Shown: piece by piece, positions 62,547-64,000 of the stretch
How the letters are laid out: every line of letters starts with the position of its first letter
How positions within the stretch are numbered: the first letter of the stretch is position 1
DNA from: JAEUIX01 sp964611125
GTDB lineage: Bacteria > Planctomycetota > Phycisphaerae > Phycisphaerales > UBA1924
Direction of reading: 5' to 3'
Assembly: GCA_964611125.1 (NCBI GenBank)
Contig: CAZSZO010000011.1
Coordinates: 1 to 64,000 of the forward strand
DNA: 64,000 nucleotides
Notes under the pieces: generated by a model
What the model was told of the DNA's origin: nothing
Databases searched by the model: none
What the model saw: the letters and a program-made list of their open reading frames with translations, nothing else
Position numbers and translations under genes: made by a program

Positions 62547-63743
62547 TCAGCCCTTGAACACGATCGCCGGCTCCAGCCGCATGACCTTCCACAGGCTCAT
62601 CATCGACGCCAGGATGCAGATCAGCGTGATGGCGGCCCCCGTCACCACCAGCGTCTGAGGGAGCAGCCGGAACGCCAGCTCCGTGCTCCCCGAGATCAGG
62701 CCGAACATCGACGCGGCGCCGACGCCCAAGCCGTAGCCGATCAGCCCGACCACGACCGATTGCAGCAGGATCATCGACAGCAGGCGCAGATTCGTGGCGC
62801 CCATGGCCTTGAGGGCGCCGAAGTGCCTGAGGTTGTCAAGAGTGAACTGGTAGAACGTCTGTCCCGCGATGGCGGTGCCCACCAGGAACCCCAGCGTCAC
62901 CGCGATGCCGAAGTTGATCGGGATGCCCGTGTACTTCATGAAGTAGACCACGGTCTTCCACGAGAACTCCGCGCCCGTGAGGGCGACCAGCCGCGGACTC
63001 TCGCCCGCCGCCGTCACACGCTCAATCCGGCGGCACAGCTCGGCGTGGTCGACGCCGGGCTTGGCCTTGACGAGCACGAAGGAGAGCAGCTTGCGCTCGC
63101 GCGGGGCGAACTGCAGGGCCCGCGAATAGGTCGTGTACACCACGGGCTGACTCTGGAACGTGCGACGGACGTTGCACAGGCCCACGACCACGGCCCGGCG
63201 GTCGTTGAGCTCGAGCGTGTCGCCCACCTTGAGGGGAACCGCCTTGGCTCCGGGGATGGCCTTGCCGTCGGGCCCGGTGGGGAACTTGGCGAGCCGCCCC
63301 CTGGCCCCGACGATGTCGACAATGACGCCCTCGGCCTGGCGCAGATCGGCCAGCGAGCCCTCGACCATCTCAGCGGGCCCGCCGGCGAGGGTGGCGTCAT
63401 CGATGCCGTAGACGTTGCAGGTCTGGAACTGGCCGCTCTGCAGGCGGGCCTTGAGCTGGCCCTTGTAGAGCGGCATGGCCCACTCAACCCCCTCGATCCC
63501 GCGCACGCGGTACAGGACCGTGTCCTGCAGCGGCTTGACGTCGTCAACGAACTGGACCTTGGGGTCCATCACCCAGATATCCGGGAGCGAGGTGTCGCTG
63601 ATGAACCCGAACGTGCGCGACATCAGGCCCACGAAGATCGACGCCTGCTGCGTGATCAGCAGCGCAGCGAAGGTGATCCCCATGATGATCCCCAGGTACT
63701 TGGCCCGATCGCCCATGAGCATCTTGAGCGCGACGAAATTCAT
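62547..63743 (-). CDS. DevC/FtsX-type ABC permease (first copy)
   Basis: A 398-residue permease similar to the 381-residue one downstream: N-terminal helix YLGIIMGITFAALLITQQAS, periplasmic domain with VVYTTYSRALQFAPRERKLL, and C-terminal helices VTLGFLVGTAIAGQTFYQFT, LLQSVVVGLIGYGLGVGAAS, LVVTGAAITLICILASMMSL, then MRLEPAIVFK. ATG at 63743 overlaps the upstream TetR-like stop by four bases and has GGAG seven bases upstream. It differs from its paralogue by a 20-residue periplasmic insert (PTGPDGKAIPGAKAVPLKVG). Confidence 0.92.
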   Translation of the reverse strand: MNFVALKMLMGDRAKYLGIIMGITFAALLITQQASIFVGLMSRTFGFISDTSLPDIWVMDPKVQFVDDVKPLQDTVLYRVRGIEGVEWAMPLYKGQLKARLQSGQFQTCNVYGIDDATLAGGPAEMVEGSLADLRQAEGVIVDIVGARGRLAKFPTGPDGKAIPGAKAVPLKVGDTLELNDRRAVVVGLCNVRRTFQSQPVVYTTYSRALQFAPRERKLLSFVLVKAKPGVDHAELCRRIERVTAAGESPRLVALTGAEFSWKTVVYFMKYTGIPINFGIAVTLGFLVGTAIAGQTFYQFTLDNLRHFGALKAMGATNLRLLSMILLQSVVVGLIGYGLGVGAASMFGLISGSTELAFRLLPQTLVVTGAAITLICILASMMSLWKVMRLEPAIVFKG

Positions 63744-64000
63744 GCGTGATCTCCTGCCTTGCCTGCAGTGCCTGCCTCGGCCGCCTCGCCCCTGGCGCGG
63801 CGGCCCGCCGCGCGGATGAGCGCCAGTGATGACTGAACGATGTGCTCCGCCTGGGCCGGGCGGTCGGCGGGCTCGTAGCTGTGCTCGGGGGCGATGCGCT
63901 GGATCATCGGCCGGCACAGCTTGAGGAACAGGCACTGCGACACGACGCTGAAGCAGCACCGGCGCACCACATCCGCCGGCGGCGCCCCGCCCGCCGCCGC
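63740..64000 (-). CDS. TetR-family regulator, C-terminal part (cut by window edge)
   Basis: The last about 86 codons of a minus-strand gene that starts outside the window. FSVVSQCLFLKLCRPMIQRI resembles the C-terminal ligand domain of CecR/YbiH-type TetR regulators. The stop overlaps the permease start as ATGA, the same arrangement as the second TetR-permease pair. The DNA-binding part is not visible, so the call rests on the C-terminal block and context. Confidence 0.6.
   Translation of the reverse strand, partial: AAAGGAPPADVVRRCCFSVVSQCLFLKLCRPMIQRIAPEHSYEPADRPAQAEHIVQSSLALIRAAGRRARGEAAEAGTAGKAGDHA

Overview
This is a chromosomal window from a very GC-rich bacterium, most likely a planctomycete of the class Phycisphaerae. 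That placement is an inference. It rests on paired EF-hand/dockerin-like C-terminal tails on two secreted proteins (ends 24487 and 28280), a prepilin-like protein with a terminal DGHV block, a DUF1573-like protein, the futalosine menaquinone gene mqnE, and metabolic genes scattered in short operons on both strands. There is no rRNA, CRISPR array, insertion sequence or phage gene. One tRNA (Ala, GGC) is present.

Layout. 1-5265: 3' end of dnaE, ubiX (minus), and a secreted YVTN-propeller/phosphoesterase. 5299-10094: a promoter and SAM riboswitch controlling a methionine operon (PLP enzyme, aspartokinase-homoserine dehydrogenase fusion, second PLP enzyme), the genes overlapping by 8 and 4 bases. 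10121-12575: a Tat-exported phosphoesterase and a DegT-type aminotransferase (minus). 12883-22679: the most unusual block, a co-directional run of a periplasmic HlyD adaptor, a GAF-HlyD inner-membrane protein, a PqqD-like/M50 protease/HlyD fusion, a SecA-like ATPase without the SecA C-terminal domains, and a polyferredoxin-TPR membrane protein. I read it as a candidate undescribed peptide or protein processing and export system.

22916-33645: PQQ-type sugar dehydrogenase, a strong hairpin terminator, an AI-2E-family transporter, a small regulatory-like protein with a subtilase, a SpoIIE-type phosphatase, a DUF192 lipoprotein, GluQ-RS, pterin dehydratase, a membrane protein and an HNH endonuclease. 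33936-36663: a lower-GC accessory island that begins with ten 8-bp repeats and carries a DUF1573-like protein, a 68-residue secreted six-cysteine peptide, an unknown membrane-anchored protein and a prepilin-like protein.

36660-49052: purH (with an in-frame repeat insertion), a BamB-like lipoprotein, ribE, ruvC, infC (probable AUC start), an HD-GYP protein, tRNA-Ala, glycosyltransferase 9 with a HAD phosphatase, a YaeR-like metalloprotein, a sigma-region-4-like protein and an AraC regulator. 49226-56746: gyrA, a glycosyltransferase/acyltransferase pair, rsmH and mqnE. 56882-64000 (minus): a DevBCA/TolC-like exporter with one ATPase, one adaptor and one outer-membrane channel, but two permeases, each overlapping its own TetR-type regulator by four bases.
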